From contig LSRY02000007.1 of NCBI GenBank assembly GCA_001643675.2, positions 67,001 to 131,000 of the forward strand: a stretch of DNA of 64,000 bases, given 5' to 3'. The position numbers were made by a program, and so were the translations under genes. The notes beneath the pieces are model-generated. The model had not been told where the DNA came from and made no database searches. It saw only the letters and a program-made list of their open reading frames with translations. The stretch is from Monocercomonoides exilis (taxonomy: Eukaryota > Preaxostyla > Oxymonadida > Polymastigidae). Within the stretch, counting starts at the first letter, position 1. Each line of letters starts with the position of its first letter. Positions 11,351-23,376 of the stretch are shown here, one piece after another.

Positions 11351-13862
11351 TCAGGTGCGTGCAGACATCACCTTCTTCTCACCTGGTGCTGTTTTCTTCC
11401 ACACACAACATTCGCCTTCGCGTGTCGCTGCCAGAATCAGATCTCCCTCGTAATTGAACTCACTTTTGATGAATTCGCAATCAGAGTCTGTGCGAAGTAC
11501 TTGCAGACAGCGTAGTGTGCGGAAAGCAGAGGAAGAGAAATCTGATGCAGAACAAGACGAAGACTTTGACGTGGTTTTGCTGCTGCTTGCTTTGTGTGTG
11601 TGCTCGTCGCTGTTTATGCTTCCGTTGACATCCCACAACCTGCACTCGCCGTCAGCAGAGGACGAGAGAAGCAGCGTGCCTTGAGGATTGAATGAGAGCT
11701 GGGTGATTGAATCAGAATGAGGGAAAGAGGAAAGCACCGACTGCGGAGAAGAGGGAGAAGAGAGTGAAGTGAATGTCGAAAGAGAAGTGGAAGAGGCGAA
11801 CGGAACCAAAGAAACACGAGATTCGTCCTCATTCAGAGTAGACGGATCAATATCAGCAATTACGATTCGATATACAAAAATTTCTCCATCTGAAGAATTG
11901 CGGAAATGAGGAAAAGAAGAAAAAGAAAAATTTTCGCAAAATAAAAATACTTATTTTGAAGAGAAAACAACAATAATAAAAAAAGCATGCTGTCTAATCC
12001 GATTGCTGCAAGAGACGAAGATGGCGAGAGTGCTGAACATACAGCATTTGATGGTAGACTTAGAAATTACAGTAAATATTAATAAATAGCCATTAAGATT
12101 TAGAATGTGCCATTTCAAGAATTAAGAAGAATGATTGGAAATAAGTTGAGTGGAAGAATATATTGAAAAGTGTGAAAAAACATTAAACTTGTTTCAAATT
12201 TTTTCTATTAAAAATATGAAAATCTTTTCTTCTTCCTTTTTAATAACTTTTCTTCACAAGAATAAAACGCTCTCGTTTTCTCAAAAAATGTTTTGTAGTT
12301 TGCAGAAAGCTCTTGCAAAAGCATCAAATCATTCATTCTGGTTTGGAATTCATACCTTACGTTAGCGATATTTTTCCCTGTTTCTGTTTCAAACAGCGAA
12401 AATGTTCCGTTAAAAGTCGAAACGGATATCATCTCTCCTGTGAATGTGAAGTTGGCAGATGCTATTTCAGACAGTGAAGCACTTGGTAAAGCTGATGAAA
12501 CCGAAGCGAGCTTTGTTTTTCCTTCTTCTTGTTCTGATTTGGCACTCGAAACAAGCCGATGTACATTTTGAAGAGGGTTCATTGTGTGAAGTGAGCTGAG
12601 CAGAATTGCAAAATAGTGATAATTGATAAATTATGAATGAAGTGCACTTTAATCTTCATAAATAAAAATCAAAGTTTAAATGAACAAATATATTTCATTT
12701 CAAAAGATTGGCATTCTTTAATTTCGACTTGCACACTCACACATCATTTTGCACTTTTCATGATACAATTTTCAAAAATTGTGATATAAATCTATATAAT
12801 TCCCCGCAAAACATACCTTCCGACTGAATAATCCCATAATCGTACTGTTCCATCAAATGAAGCAGAAATGAGCAGATCATTCAATGGATGAAATGACAAT
12901 GCAACAATAGATGCAGTGTGCCCCTAAATGTAAAGATTCAATAAAAATGTTAGATTTAATGAATGTGTTTGAATAAAAAAGAACTTTTCACAATAAAAAT
13001 GTTCATCCAATGCAAACCAATAGATACGACACCATTTTCCCTTCATTTATATCCCAAACAATGCAATCACCGTTTAATCCTCCAGAAGCTGCAATATTTG
13101 CCTTTCTTTGAGATGAAGCTAAAGTCAACACTTCAGACATTTGTTTGTCTTCATCATTGGAGCAAAGCGTATGCAAATGCGCACCATTTTGAGCATCCCA
13201 TACCCTTACAGTTCTGTCAAAAGATCCTGTCAATATTTTATCACTTATTACGCATTAATGAAAGATGAAAAGAATAATTTCTACAGATACCTGAATGGAT
13301 TGTTAAAAATAGATATAAATACGACATTTGTATGCCCAGAAAGTTGAAAAAGCTGCGACCCTGTTTCTGTATTCCAAATTTTTGATGTACGATCATGGCT
13401 AGAAGTTATTACTCTGGAATATTTAATATTATCAAAAAATTTGAAAGCAAATAATACAAATACCTTGTTCCAGTTTTGTTAAAAAATGCATTTGTCAAAG
13501 GAAATGAGTGAGGTTTGAATTTTAGGCTCAAGTTATATCTTGAAAATATGAGACCTTCATTTTGTCTGGAAATAAGTTCTGCAAATAATACATTGTAAGA
13601 TTTTGGAAAAAAGATAATTTAAAAAAATACTATTTATCATTTTTAGTATTTGTGGACGTTTTGAAGATGATAGAACATCGACTTCACGGATTATTGAATC
13701 AGCAATAAGATCAGGATTTGAAGTTGAATTTAAATCTAATAAATCAATTGTTTGAGTTTTGACATCTCCTCTTTCATTTGCATATTCCAATATTATCCCA
13801 GGAGGAAAATATCGAAGAAGAAAACGCTTAAGGCCAGGCTTTATTGATGATTTTGTATTCAT
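11351..13862 (-). CDS. DAW1: DAW1 (WDR69), dynein assembly factor with WD repeats
   Basis: WD40 protein that in other eukaryotes helps pre-assemble or import outer-arm dynein into cilia and flagella. The start at 13862 gives a short N-terminus with FLLRYFPPGIILEY and IDLLDLNS, the diagnostic opening of DAW1, before a WD40 propeller. Exons read in order: KLISRQNEGLIFSRYN; VITSSHDRTSKIWNTETG; GSFDRTVRVWDAQNG (13003-13233); GHTASIVALSFHP with ASFDGTVRLWD (12810-12925); TFNGTFSLFETETG; and a last exon with LSFNPQGTLL, CRLWDVNG, RCLQVL and a final CVWKK. The last repeats match the DAW1 order closely. The donor between the SPSSSLAAIGLDS blade (about 12000) and the DGEIFVYRI exon is unclear; a GCATGC site would splice in frame. 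A Ser/Lys insert (about 11560-11600) interrupts one blade. Only 88 bases separate it from the divergent gene at 13951. Confidence 0.88.
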
Positions 13863-13950
13863 TATAAATTAAAAATGGGCAAAGAAAAATTGTTATGGAA
13901 TATGTCAAAATCTTCCTACAGTGCATGCTTGTTTAGTATTGAACTTCACA
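13863..13950. promoter_or_regulatory. Candidate bidirectional promoter
   Basis: A short AT-rich gap between the DAW1 start codon (minus strand) and the proposed first exon of the P-loop gene (plus strand). If both starts are right, the two genes must share this control region. No specific element is recognised. Confidence 0.35.
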
Positions 13951-16900
13951 ATGCAATTTTTACCAATATATGTATCTCAATTCAATTATAACCAAAAAAA
14001 TTAACTTGTTATTTGCAATCTTAATTCTTGAAAAAATATTTTCATGAAAATGTAATCTGTACAGAAAACTAAATGGGGATATCAACAGAAATTCTATTGG
14101 GAAAATCCAGATATATGTCATGAACAGGTTGTTGAATTGGATGGACCATTTTCAGCTATCACAGCATCAGGAACACTTGTTTATCGTATTTGTGTAATTG
14201 GAGATCAGAATGCTGGAAAATCAACATTTTTTCATGCTTTTACAAAGGGAAATGATCCTGGACATCTTGAGTTGACTTCATTATTTCCGTTTATGAGTGC
14301 TTCGTTTTTGAATCTTCGATTTCTTCTAAAAGAAGAAAGCAGTTATATGGATGGCATGGATTTTTGTTTTGTCTAAAGGACTTTTTATTAAAATTTTTTA
14401 TTCAATTTTATCTTTTCAATTTTATCAACAAGATTAGAACCTCCATTTATTGATACTGATTATGGACGTGCTGTTCTTCTTTTTACACTTGATGATTGGC
14501 TGTTTTTTTTGGAGGACAATAATATTCCTTTTCCTGATTGTGAGCCACTTTTAAGGGAAGGAGTTCGATATGTGGCTTTTGAGATGATTGAAGTTGGAGG
14601 TGATCATTTGGACTCTCTAATGGCTCCGAAAATTGAAGAAAAATTGAATATTTCAAAATTGGAAGGGAGCACGAAAGAAAGTGAAAGGGATGGCAGTCCG
14701 TCTGATGTTCTGTCACTGTCATCGACCATGCTGAAAGAAACGCAAGCAACGTTATATTTTATAAATAGCTCAACATTATTTAGTGACTTATCAACATCTA
14801 CTTTTTCAGAAGCGGGATTGAAACGGTTTTTGGAAAGGCTGCAGTTTATTTCATCTCTTCATGTGCATTCTTCGGATTCCACAAAAAGCTTTCCTTCTTT
14901 TGGTGGACCCAAAGAAAGTGATAAGAAGCCTGAGAAACACAAAATGGCATTTCTTTTGTGCAAATGCAAAGAAAATGCCACTATTGATACTGCTAAACTC
15001 AACAAAGCTTCTGAATTCTTTTATCACACAATGCTTCATATGCAACCATCTTTGGAAGAATCGTCTGAATCAACGTCGCATTTTCCTTTGCATTTTGATG
15101 AGCCACTTTGCTTAACGGAATTTTTATTCCGTCTTGTGAATAACTTCGTTGAGATTAGCAATTTATTCATTACAGTTGATAAAATTGTGGTTGCGGAGCA
15201 TTTTAATGTAGTTGGGTACACTCGCATTGATGAAGGATGCGAATCAAAGAAAGAAGAAGATTTCAAAGAAAAAGAAAATACAGAAAGAGATGAGCAAGAG
15301 ACAGGACTTGGAATGAGCCCGTTTTGCGAAAAGCGACCGCGAATGGTGAATGCTTCTTCAATAACACCAATTGATCCAATGCAAACTTCTTATTGTCTTC
15401 ATTCCATAATTCGGCAGTTTCCAGTATTGACGCTTAATCCAAGCGGAATGGTGAAGACTATTGTTATGTGCTGTCGAGGTGAATGGACGAAGAACACGAA
15501 TTCATTATTCTACACGATTGATCATCTGTTGCAATGCTGCTATGACAGAAGAATATCTGATGATGGCAGGAAGATTAAATATGATAACCATACGACTGTC
15601 GATGAAGCTGAAAACGAGAGAAAGCAAGATGAATCAAAATTAACTACAGATTTAAAGGATGAGAAAGAAAGCTCTGAAGAAATTCAACTTATTGACAATG
15701 GATGGATTACAAGTGACCAATTTTTGGATTATTTAAGTTTGATACTTTTTTATTTACAACGTGATGTTTCTTTGTATAATATGCACGAAATATTTGATCA
15801 TCATTTCATGTAATATCTTTTTTTTCTTCTATATTATTATCGTTATTTTTTTTCCTTTCAGTTTCCATTGAAGATGACAGCAGCAGAGATTCAGCTGAAA
15901 AGTTAAACGAAAAAGAATGTGAATCAAAGAATAGTACAACCTCTCCTCAGACTTCACCATCTGCTTATAAATCGTATGTTTTGCCTCCAAATCAGTCAGA
16001 CTCGATTTATGTTGTGTCTCGCACAGTAATAAATATGCAGCAGTCGCCTGAAAGAGATGCATCGCTTCAAAAAGACCACAAAAAACAAGAAAAATCAGAG
16101 CATCATTTTCTCGAGTTGCCAGCCCCACTTCTATTTCAGCAGTGCTATCAGGCTTCGTTCCACCTGTCATCAATCAGATACGCAATGGTGCCTTCTGATG
16201 TGAAGAAGATATTCAGTAGCGACAAAATGGATCATTTTGGAGAAAAAGATTTCAATGATAAAGAAATAAGTGATGTTCATTCTCTTTCTTCTGCGCTTCA
16301 AAATGACACACAACGAATGGGCGTTGTTTATTTGCGAATTCAGCAAACATCTTCGACTTCCTCTTTATCAACAGCCAACACTTCAACTTTGGCTCCTTCA
16401 AGTTTATTTATCAATTCTGAATCGAAAGAACTGCATTCATCACAAAATGTTTATCTCTTACGACTTCTTCCTTTGAATGCGCATTCTCTTTTCCGTTTGC
16501 CAAAGGATCTTGAAGCTTTCAATTTTATCACGAGATTTACACAGGTTAAACTTTTCTAAGTTGTCTAAATTGTTACAGTTCATTTTTACTTTTCTATGAA
16601 AATATCTTATACATCTTTGGTTAATGGCTTGCGTGTTATTCTTTTATTGATATCTTTTAGCTCAAAATTCCATCGTCGATGTGGGCAAACAAGAAATGGG
16701 CAAATCAAATCGAATGCACAAACTTTAACTCATTAAAAAAGAAGTTAATTGAATCAGTGAAAATGGAGTGGAATGATATTGCCATTAATGAAATTTCTCT
16801 GAACGACTCCAAGAATTTTATGCTGAAATGGGCGAGTTTTATTGAAAAGGTTTGATATTTTATTTTTAGGTGAAATGATAAGTTTATTTTTTTCTTTCTG

Positions 16901-17104
16901 TTACAGATTTTGGATGCATATCATATTCTGCAATTTATCCATCTTCCACAAAGCTTATCGAGCCATACCAACATTGAGCTGTCTCCGATTAGCAAATCAA
17001 AGTTTGATTGTTTGCGGAAGGAGGGGTTTATAATTCCAACATCAGCAATTGTCTCTCCTTCAAAAAATGATTTTGTTCTAAATTTAACATCACCACTTGA
17101 TTGA
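13951..17104 (+). CDS. P-loop GTPase-like protein, family not recognised
   Basis: Multi-exon gene with a clear Walker A/G1 motif, GDQNAGKST (near 14200), followed by a Ras-like layout: LTSLFPFMSASFLNLRF, then FIDTDYGRAVLLFTLDDW and FEMIEVGGDHLD. I do not recognise the family. A short first exon at 13951-13971 (MQFLPIY) would splice in phase to 14065 through a GTATCT donor; this start is tentative. Further exons: 14065 to about 14340, about 14437-15799, 15862-16544, 16661-16849 and 16907-17104, the last two joined by a GTTTGA donor. The middle exon has a long Lys/Glu-rich, probably disordered segment (15240-15300, 15580-15690). C-terminal blocks such as LPAPLLFQQCYQASFHLSS and IPSSMWANKKWANQIEC look folded. 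Candidate nucleotide-binding regulator; no catalytic claim is made. Confidence 0.6.
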
Positions 17105-18096
17105 TATAGCAATTCAGAAATGATTTTTTCTTTTTCATTTGTATTCCTTTATTTTTCAAAATTAAAATTTGATTAATGCTCAAACAAATTTCAAAATTGT
17201 GCTTTTGCATTCGAAATAATAAAAATTTTCAACATTTTGTTTTCAACAATTAATCCATCAAATTTTCTATGAACTTTCTCATAATTTGAAACCAAGATTC
17301 ATTCATAATTGTCATTTGAAATGAAGAAAGATGAATCGTTTCGACAAAATTAGTTTCGTTTAACTCCTTTTTCAAAACCGAAAAAAGAACACTTTGGGAG
17401 GAAAAAAGGATAGAAAGAGAGAAAGGGTGTGTGTGCGTAAGTTTGAATGAATGCGTGCGACAGAGATTGATAGATTGACAGGTGCATTCTGTTAAACAAA
17501 TGCTTTCCATAGAGTGATTATCATTTGAAGAATTCAAACAAAATTAAAGATTTAAATTATTCTTCTTTTCAAAAACATGAATAGTACCAATTGATGAAAA
17601 TTAATTTTCAGAACATTTAGATATTTATATATGTGAATATAATTTTTTGTTGAGCATATAATAAAAATTTGTTGCATGTTGAGAATTTGAGGCAAAATTT
17701 TGAAAAATTGAGTATAACTTCACAATTAAAAATAAGTCAAAATAAACCAAAAAACATATAAAAATAGATAAAAATGTCAATATTAATACGAACAAAGTGC
17801 TTAATCCGTGCTTATTTAAAAGCAAATTCGTCATTCTTTTTTTAACAATATTATCAATTTTCGTAAAAAACACAACAGAGTCACGGCTCAAATTATTATA
17901 AATGCATTCCTTGTTCATTCAAATGCTTCAGACAACTAAAATCACCATGCTAGATTTTTATGAAATTGATTATTCGCTCTGTCGATGCGAGAAACCTAAT
18001 CAAAAGCAATTCTTATAAATCTTCAATCTACATAGCTTGAAGTAAAAAATGAAATGTCATAAGTTAATACCACAACTATTTAGATGCTATACAGCT
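17105..18096. other. Convergent intergenic DNA, no gene seen
   Basis: About 1 kb of AT-rich DNA between two convergent genes. ORFs here are low-complexity and lack motifs on either strand. Confidence 0.55.
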
Positions 18097-19380
18097 TTAG
18101 TGAGAATTCAGAATCGATAAAGTTGAGGGACCATCAAAAAAAGGTTGATCATCATTCTTTTCGGAAAAAAATTCCTTCTCTTTGTCATCCTCACAAACAT
18201 TTCCGCAAACAATCTTGTTTTCAGTCTTTTCCAAGCTTCTCTGTAGTTCTAATAATAAATTTGTTGTTTTTCCTCCTTCCTATAAGCCATATAAATCACT
18301 TTAAAAAAGTAAAAAAAAAGTATAAACTTCTTTTAATATTTCTGAAAATTCTTGAAGTGAAGATTTCGCACAATCCGATTGAAATGGTTTTATTTTATCT
18401 AAGTTGTTGATATTTTTTAGAAAATACATCGAACCAAGAGAAACACAAAAAATATCATAAAGTCTTTTATCAAAATTTGAACAAAACCGTTGCATGATTC
18501 TTCGTCTAAACGTGCTATTCCTGGAATTAGATAGGTCAAATCGAATTGAGGCAACAAATGCGACACTTGTTCTTTTTCACCTTCCATTTTAATCTGTAAA
18601 TGGACAAAGAAAAACAAAATATGGGCATGACACTGTTTATCATTTAACTTGCTTCATTTCATCTATAGAATGCGCATTATTTCATTTCATATCTTTTCCC
18701 TCCAAAAGTGCATCCATTTTCAAAATTGCTTCTAGAATTTCTGACTTAAATAAACCTGTAGAGTTTGCTGATCCATCTAAATCCTTAAGAACGCTTTTCT
18801 CTCCAATTTCATTTGATTTTTCAAAATCTTGCAACAGTAGCACACTTTCGTCAAGCGATTCTTTCCATTCATTCTCAATTTTTGACCATTGCGTTTCAAA
18901 ACTCTCATCTTCGTTCACTTTTCGATGCGAATTTAACGGTTCCATTCCATCTTCATCGACAGAATTTCTCTCATCATGAATGACATTCCTTTTAGGTTCA
19001 TCTTTGTCTGATTTCTGCAATGATACTATTTCTTTTTCTTTAGTTTTTTCCAAAATATTATCTGATTTTGCTTCCAAAGAAATTCCAGCAGCCGAAGCGC
19101 GATCATCGAAATCAACATCATTATTTCCCGCATTTTCTTTTGTAGATTCTAATTCTTTTGGAGAAATATGGTGCATGGGTTGTTGAGTCTGTATTGGCGC
19201 CAAAGATGTGGATTGTGTTGGTTGAGTTGAAATAGATCGTCCAGAAGCAGGACTGCCCAAATTTAATGAAATTCTACCGCGTTTTGGTCTCGATGAGAGT
19301 CTCAGCTCTTTTATTTTTGAAGAAGGATTTAGTTTTACGACACTTTTTGCTTTTGCACCTCTACCTTTTCCTTGTGGCAT
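18097..19380 (-). CDS. Hypothetical protein with basic N-terminus, four exons
   Basis: I do not recognise this gene. It starts at ATG 19380 with a highly basic segment (PQGKGRGAKAKS, then SSRPKRGR), which suggests nucleic-acid binding or nuclear location. A long acidic, low-complexity region rich in Glu, Asp, Ser and Lys follows. Exon 1 reaches about 18690-18757; its donor is not certain because a stop follows GKDMK. Later exons splice in frame by inspection: MEGEKEQVSHLLPQFDLTY (after a TTTACAG acceptor near 18596), IKPFQSDCAKSSLQEFSEI (about 18330-18395), and a last exon with RSLEKTEN and an acidic end in STLSILNSH, stopping at 18097. Nothing in the sequence gives a catalytic function. Confidence 0.55.
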
Positions 19381-20138
19381 TCTATTCTTTTTAAATTTCC
19401 AAATAAACAAAACGCAAAACAAAATAATTGAGTTTAAATAATTAAAATGAAATAGTTAACAACTTTGCAAATAAAATATTAAGTGATATAAACAAATATG
19501 GATATGATCGAAAATTTCAATCAAAGGTATCCACTTTTCACATTTGCATGATGGAAAATTATAAAATTACTTTAAAAGCTTTACAGATACGAAACGATAA
19601 CTGTGATTAAATAAACTTATTGCAAAAATCATTTTTGATTTATGAAAATAGTCTGACAGTTCTCATTTTTTCATCTTTGAGAAAACTGAAAACTTCAACT
19701 TACCGATCATTGTCATTGTCTTGTGTTTAAAAAAACATATCCAAACAAAAAATTGAACTTCGTTCATATCATCACACAAGTCTTGATGGTTACAAAAAAG
19801 GAAAAAAAAAGAAAAATAAATATTAAAAAATGAAAATACGAAATGTATTTCTTTTTAGAACAACAAAATCCCAGATTTATTGAGGCTTAATAACAATATA
19901 ATAGTATGATGAAATCAGCATTGCGTTTGAGCAAAAGCAAAAACACATACAAAAAAAAGGCAGAATTAGATTGCAAACAACATAATATGAGGAGAAGTTG
20001 AATCAGAACATAAAATTTGAAATTGTAATCACAACAATTAATGAGAAAGAAAGAATGAGATAAAGAAGAAAACACCAGAAAATATTCACGTGCCCGTACA
20101 TTGTCCCCAACTAAGTACAGGCGTTTTCATCAATCTGA
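19381..20138. other. Intergenic DNA, no gene seen
   Basis: AT-rich stretch upstream of the basic hypothetical gene and downstream of the RBR ligase stop. There are A-rich and T-rich runs but no ORF with recognisable motifs. Confidence 0.55.
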
Positions 20139-21809
20139 TCACTTCTTCTGCCTTTTCTTTGTGAGCTCTCCCAGTGCGAGAGGAGCGCCTTTGTAGCCAG
20201 GATGTGCTTTCCTCCACTCCTGCTCTGCCTTCTCTGCAGCTGCCAGGCATATCTTCTCGTCGTCTGCTGCTGTGTCTGAATGTACTTTGCAGTACGTTGG
20301 CGGCTTTTCGAAGTGGTCATAAGGATTTCCATCGGGACATGCCTTTTGGCAGAGATAGCAGTAGTTCTGCCCGCACTTGCACGGAATACGGTTGCATCCT
20401 GATTCCTTCACACCCGGCGTCCCACACTTCGGGCAGACGCGTATGTATGCTTTGTCGATGGCAAGCTCCACGTAGTGGATCAGGTTCTCTTCCAGGTCTC
20501 CTCTCTTCTTGTTGCTCTCCGCCTGAAGCGGGCAGGGTGTACCCAGCGGATGCGCCTCCTTCCAGCAAATCGTGCAACTCTCCTTGCCGCATTCCTTTCG
20601 CCGACACTTGAAAACAAGCGGAATTTCCTTGCGCTTCTTCAAAGCAGCCTCAGGATTCAGCACCAACTCTTGTTCGTCGATCTCTTCCAGCTTTTCTGTC
20701 AGGTACTCCGCATAAATGCAAAAAGGGCAGTTCAAAGTTGGAATCTTTGACAGTCTCATGTTCTGAAACATCGACAACTCGCTCCATCGCTGGTAAAGCT
20801 CTCCATCTCCAATGGCACGCTTTATGACCGCCTCAGGGTATTCGTAATTACAATCTGGTTCCGCAATGCAGGTGATCTGAGGAGCAGAATTTTTGACTGC
20901 TGCCTGAACGGAATCTCTAAGGCAGTCCACACAAACTTCATGTCCATTCTCGCATACTATCTGCTCGCTTGCGACCTTATCATCTGTATAGCAGATGGGG
21001 CAATCCCATAAATAGCTATGCCCAATGCCCATGACAATATCCAACTTCTCATGCTTCCTGTCCATTAATTTTTTTCGTTCCACTGCCATTTTTGCTTCAT
21101 TCTCCAAAACGAATAGCATTTCTTGATCAAATTCAGGAGAATTATCTGTAATCTCTGTGGGACGCATTGGCATGGGCAAATATGTTTGTCTTATACACTC
21201 TAATGTTAATTGATATCCCCCTTCTGGAGTCCCGCTGAGAGTTCGTGATCGTGAACTTGAGGAAGAAGAAGAAGACGACGCTGGTGGAGGGCTATCTGCG
21301 AGCGACGCTTTCAGCGCCCTTTCAAGTTCCGGATCTTTTGCATTCTTTTGTTCCTTTTTAGCTTCTTCAATTTGCCTATCAAGTTCATCAAGAAAATATT
21401 CGGTCTGTAAATCATAAAGGCGCTTCCAGGAAGGATATAAATGATACTTTGATTCCTCCAAAGCTTTTATTAATATCATCATGTGAAATGAAGGAAATGT
21501 ATTTTTCAGATATGTGATTGTCAACTTTTTCATTTCTGGTGTAACTGGTGTTGTTATATCGGTATAATCAGGCTTTTTCAACGAATTTGGATCTATTTCA
21601 GGTTCTTTTGCTCTCGGATATTCATCTCCTAAAGAAGTTATTTTGTCTATTGTATTTTCCATGTAATTTTCTCCTCCAATAAACTGATTTAATGTTTTTT
21701 CTGCAAATTCTGGATCAATCTGAGGAAACATTATCACAAGTTGACCAAGACATTCTTCGATAATACGTTTTATTGGCTTCTCATCTTTTTTATTTGTTTT
21801 TTCCGCCAT
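20139..21809 (-). CDS. RBR-type E3 ubiquitin ligase, RNF216/TRIAD3-like
   Basis: Single-exon gene of 556 codons from ATG 21809. The RING1-IBR-RING2 layout is clear. RING1 begins WDCPICYTDD with CENGHEVCVDCL. The IBR has CPFC, FKCRRKECGKESCTICW and HPLGTPC. RING2 is CPKCGTPGVKESGCNRIPC followed by KCGQNYCYLCQK; the Cys of GCNRIPC is in the position of the catalytic thioester cysteine of RBR ligases. The spacing and the tail after RING2 (YDHFEK, then DDEKICLAAAEKAEQE) resemble RNF216. The N-terminal third (PIKRIIEECLGQLVIMFPQI, FAEKTLNQFIGG) looks helical and may be a ubiquitin- or partner-binding region. A short Ser run sits near residues 185-195. Family function: ubiquitin transfer through a Cys intermediate; substrates unknown. 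Confidence 0.9.
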   Translation of the reverse strand: MAEKTNKKDEKPIKRIIEECLGQLVIMFPQIDPEFAEKTLNQFIGGENYMENTIDKITSLGDEYPRAKEPEIDPNSLKKPDYTDITTPVTPEMKKLTITYLKNTFPSFHMMILIKALEESKYHLYPSWKRLYDLQTEYFLDELDRQIEEAKKEQKNAKDPELERALKASLADSPPPASSSSSSSSSRSRTLSGTPEGGYQLTLECIRQTYLPMPMRPTEITDNSPEFDQEMLFVLENEAKMAVERKKLMDRKHEKLDIVMGIGHSYLWDCPICYTDDKVASEQIVCENGHEVCVDCLRDSVQAAVKNSAPQITCIAEPDCNYEYPEAVIKRAIGDGELYQRWSELSMFQNMRLSKIPTLNCPFCIYAEYLTEKLEEIDEQELVLNPEAALKKRKEIPLVFKCRRKECGKESCTICWKEAHPLGTPCPLQAESNKKRGDLEENLIHYVELAIDKAYIRVCPKCGTPGVKESGCNRIPCKCGQNYCYLCQKACPDGNPYDHFEKPPTYCKVHSDTAADDEKICLAAAEKAEQEWRKAHPGYKGAPLALGELTKKRQKK

Positions 21810-21978
21810 TCGTTTAAACAAAAAACTCAAAAAATAATTGCACGATCAATCATGATCTAACCACAAAAAAATAAGATTAATCTATGAGATTTTTGATTTT
21901 TAAAAAATATTTAAATTATGTTATCATAAACAAAAAATACTTTTCTCTCTCAAGAAAATAAAGTTACCTTATGAGATT

Positions 21979-23163
21979 TCATTTTATACGATGAGTTCTT
22001 GATTTATAAAGTCCTTTTGATTGAAGAGCAGGAAAAGGACTGGGAGCTTTGGCTTTTGGAGGGGTTTTCTTAAAATATGAAGAAGTTCTCTGAGGATTTG
22101 TTGAAGATAGATGCATTTGGTTTATCCGTTTCGGATGTGAAGAACTTTTAAAAAAATATTGTCAAAAAAGAGTGTTGTTAAGAAAAAATAAAAATTATTA
22201 AGCTAAGCTTTTGACAAACAATTGGCTCATTAATACTTCGCAGTTCTCATCTTCGTCATCATCAATAATTTCAAAATCTTCAAAATCTTTTTCATTCTCA
22301 TTATCATTGATGGTAAGCTGGGAACGTGAACCTATCAATGGTTTGCACTGCTTTTGACAATTGTCCGCTTCAAGTAAAGATGAAAAGCAAGCAGGTAAAT
22401 CAACATTTGTTGTATTTGCGCTTTCCAAAGTTGACAGCGATGTGTTCTTCTTTAAAAACATATCGTTTTTAGCTTTGTTAGCACTATCTTTATCTTGCTG
22501 TAAAGAGCAATTCAATCCTCCCAGATCTTGTGACAAAAGAGCTCGATTTCCAAAGCTTCCTCTCCAAAAAAATGAATTTGATTGAGAGTCATCTAATGGG
22601 CAACATTCTTCAAATTCACTTCCCCATGGGTAATTTTGATAACTATTCCGCATGTTATACAACGTATTTGGAGGAGGACAAAAAGGAAAACAGCTTTGAG
22701 TGCTTTGAAAATGTGCTGGAGCAATTGGAGGTGAAAAAAAAGGTGCTGAAGGATGAGGAGGTGGTATAAAAGGTTGCCCAAAATTAGACTGAAGAAATGG
22801 ATCAATGCTAAAAGGATGCGGCGAAATACAACAAGGAGGTTGTGCTGCATTGCAAGAACTTACACATGGAGGAGATCCAATGCATGGATAAAGAGTTGCT
22901 TCAGGTGGATGCACGTATGGACTGTTTGATGAAGTGGAAAAAGTTGTTGTGACAACTTTTGTAGCGGGTTTGAGCGTGCAAGGGTTACGATTTGTAAACA
23001 TGAAAGTATTTTGCACAATGCATTCTTGAAGGCAAATAACATCTCCACCGCATTTATTTTGGCAAAATGCAAACAATTCCGGATCACCTTGAAATGTAAA
23101 TGTTGTAGTTGGTTGTGTTAATACGGAAAGACAAAATATAATCGATAAAACAGAATTCAGCAT
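21979..23163 (-). CDS. Secreted or membrane-exported Cys-rich protein
   Basis: The start at ATG 23163 gives a hydrophobic N-terminus (LNSVLSIIFCLSVL) with the features of a cleavable signal peptide. The mature part has Cys pairs, FCQNKCGGDVICLQECI and PCIGSPPCVSSC, with CNAAQPPCC, then a Pro/Phe-rich stretch (about 22740-22810) and a very acidic segment (EIIDDDEDENCE). The first exon can end at a GTTTGT donor near 22218. It would splice in frame to an exon at about 22147-21979 reading SSHPKRINQ, KKTPPKAKAPSPFPAL and ending HRIK, a basic tail; otherwise it stops at 22198. I recognise no family. A secreted or vesicle-lumen role is inferred from the signal peptide and cysteines only. Confidence 0.6.
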
Positions 23164-23376
23164 AAAAAAAGAGCATGTAAAAACTGCGAATGTTTTACAG
23201 TAATATCTCAAGAATAAAAAGCGTTGCTTCTTTGTGAAACCGAGTAAACAAATGAATGATACATTATTGTGTTTTAAAATTATAAGTTATATTGTTACCA
23301 TATGAGGAAAGCAAGATAAAGAAACTTCTATATAATTAATCATGGGCTTAAATGTTAAATAGATCAAAAAACAATT
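23164..23376. promoter_or_regulatory. Divergent intergenic region, candidate shared promoter
   Basis: A 213-base AT-rich gap between the start codons of the secreted Cys-rich gene (minus) and the zinc-finger gene (plus). No specific element is identifiable. Confidence 0.35.
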
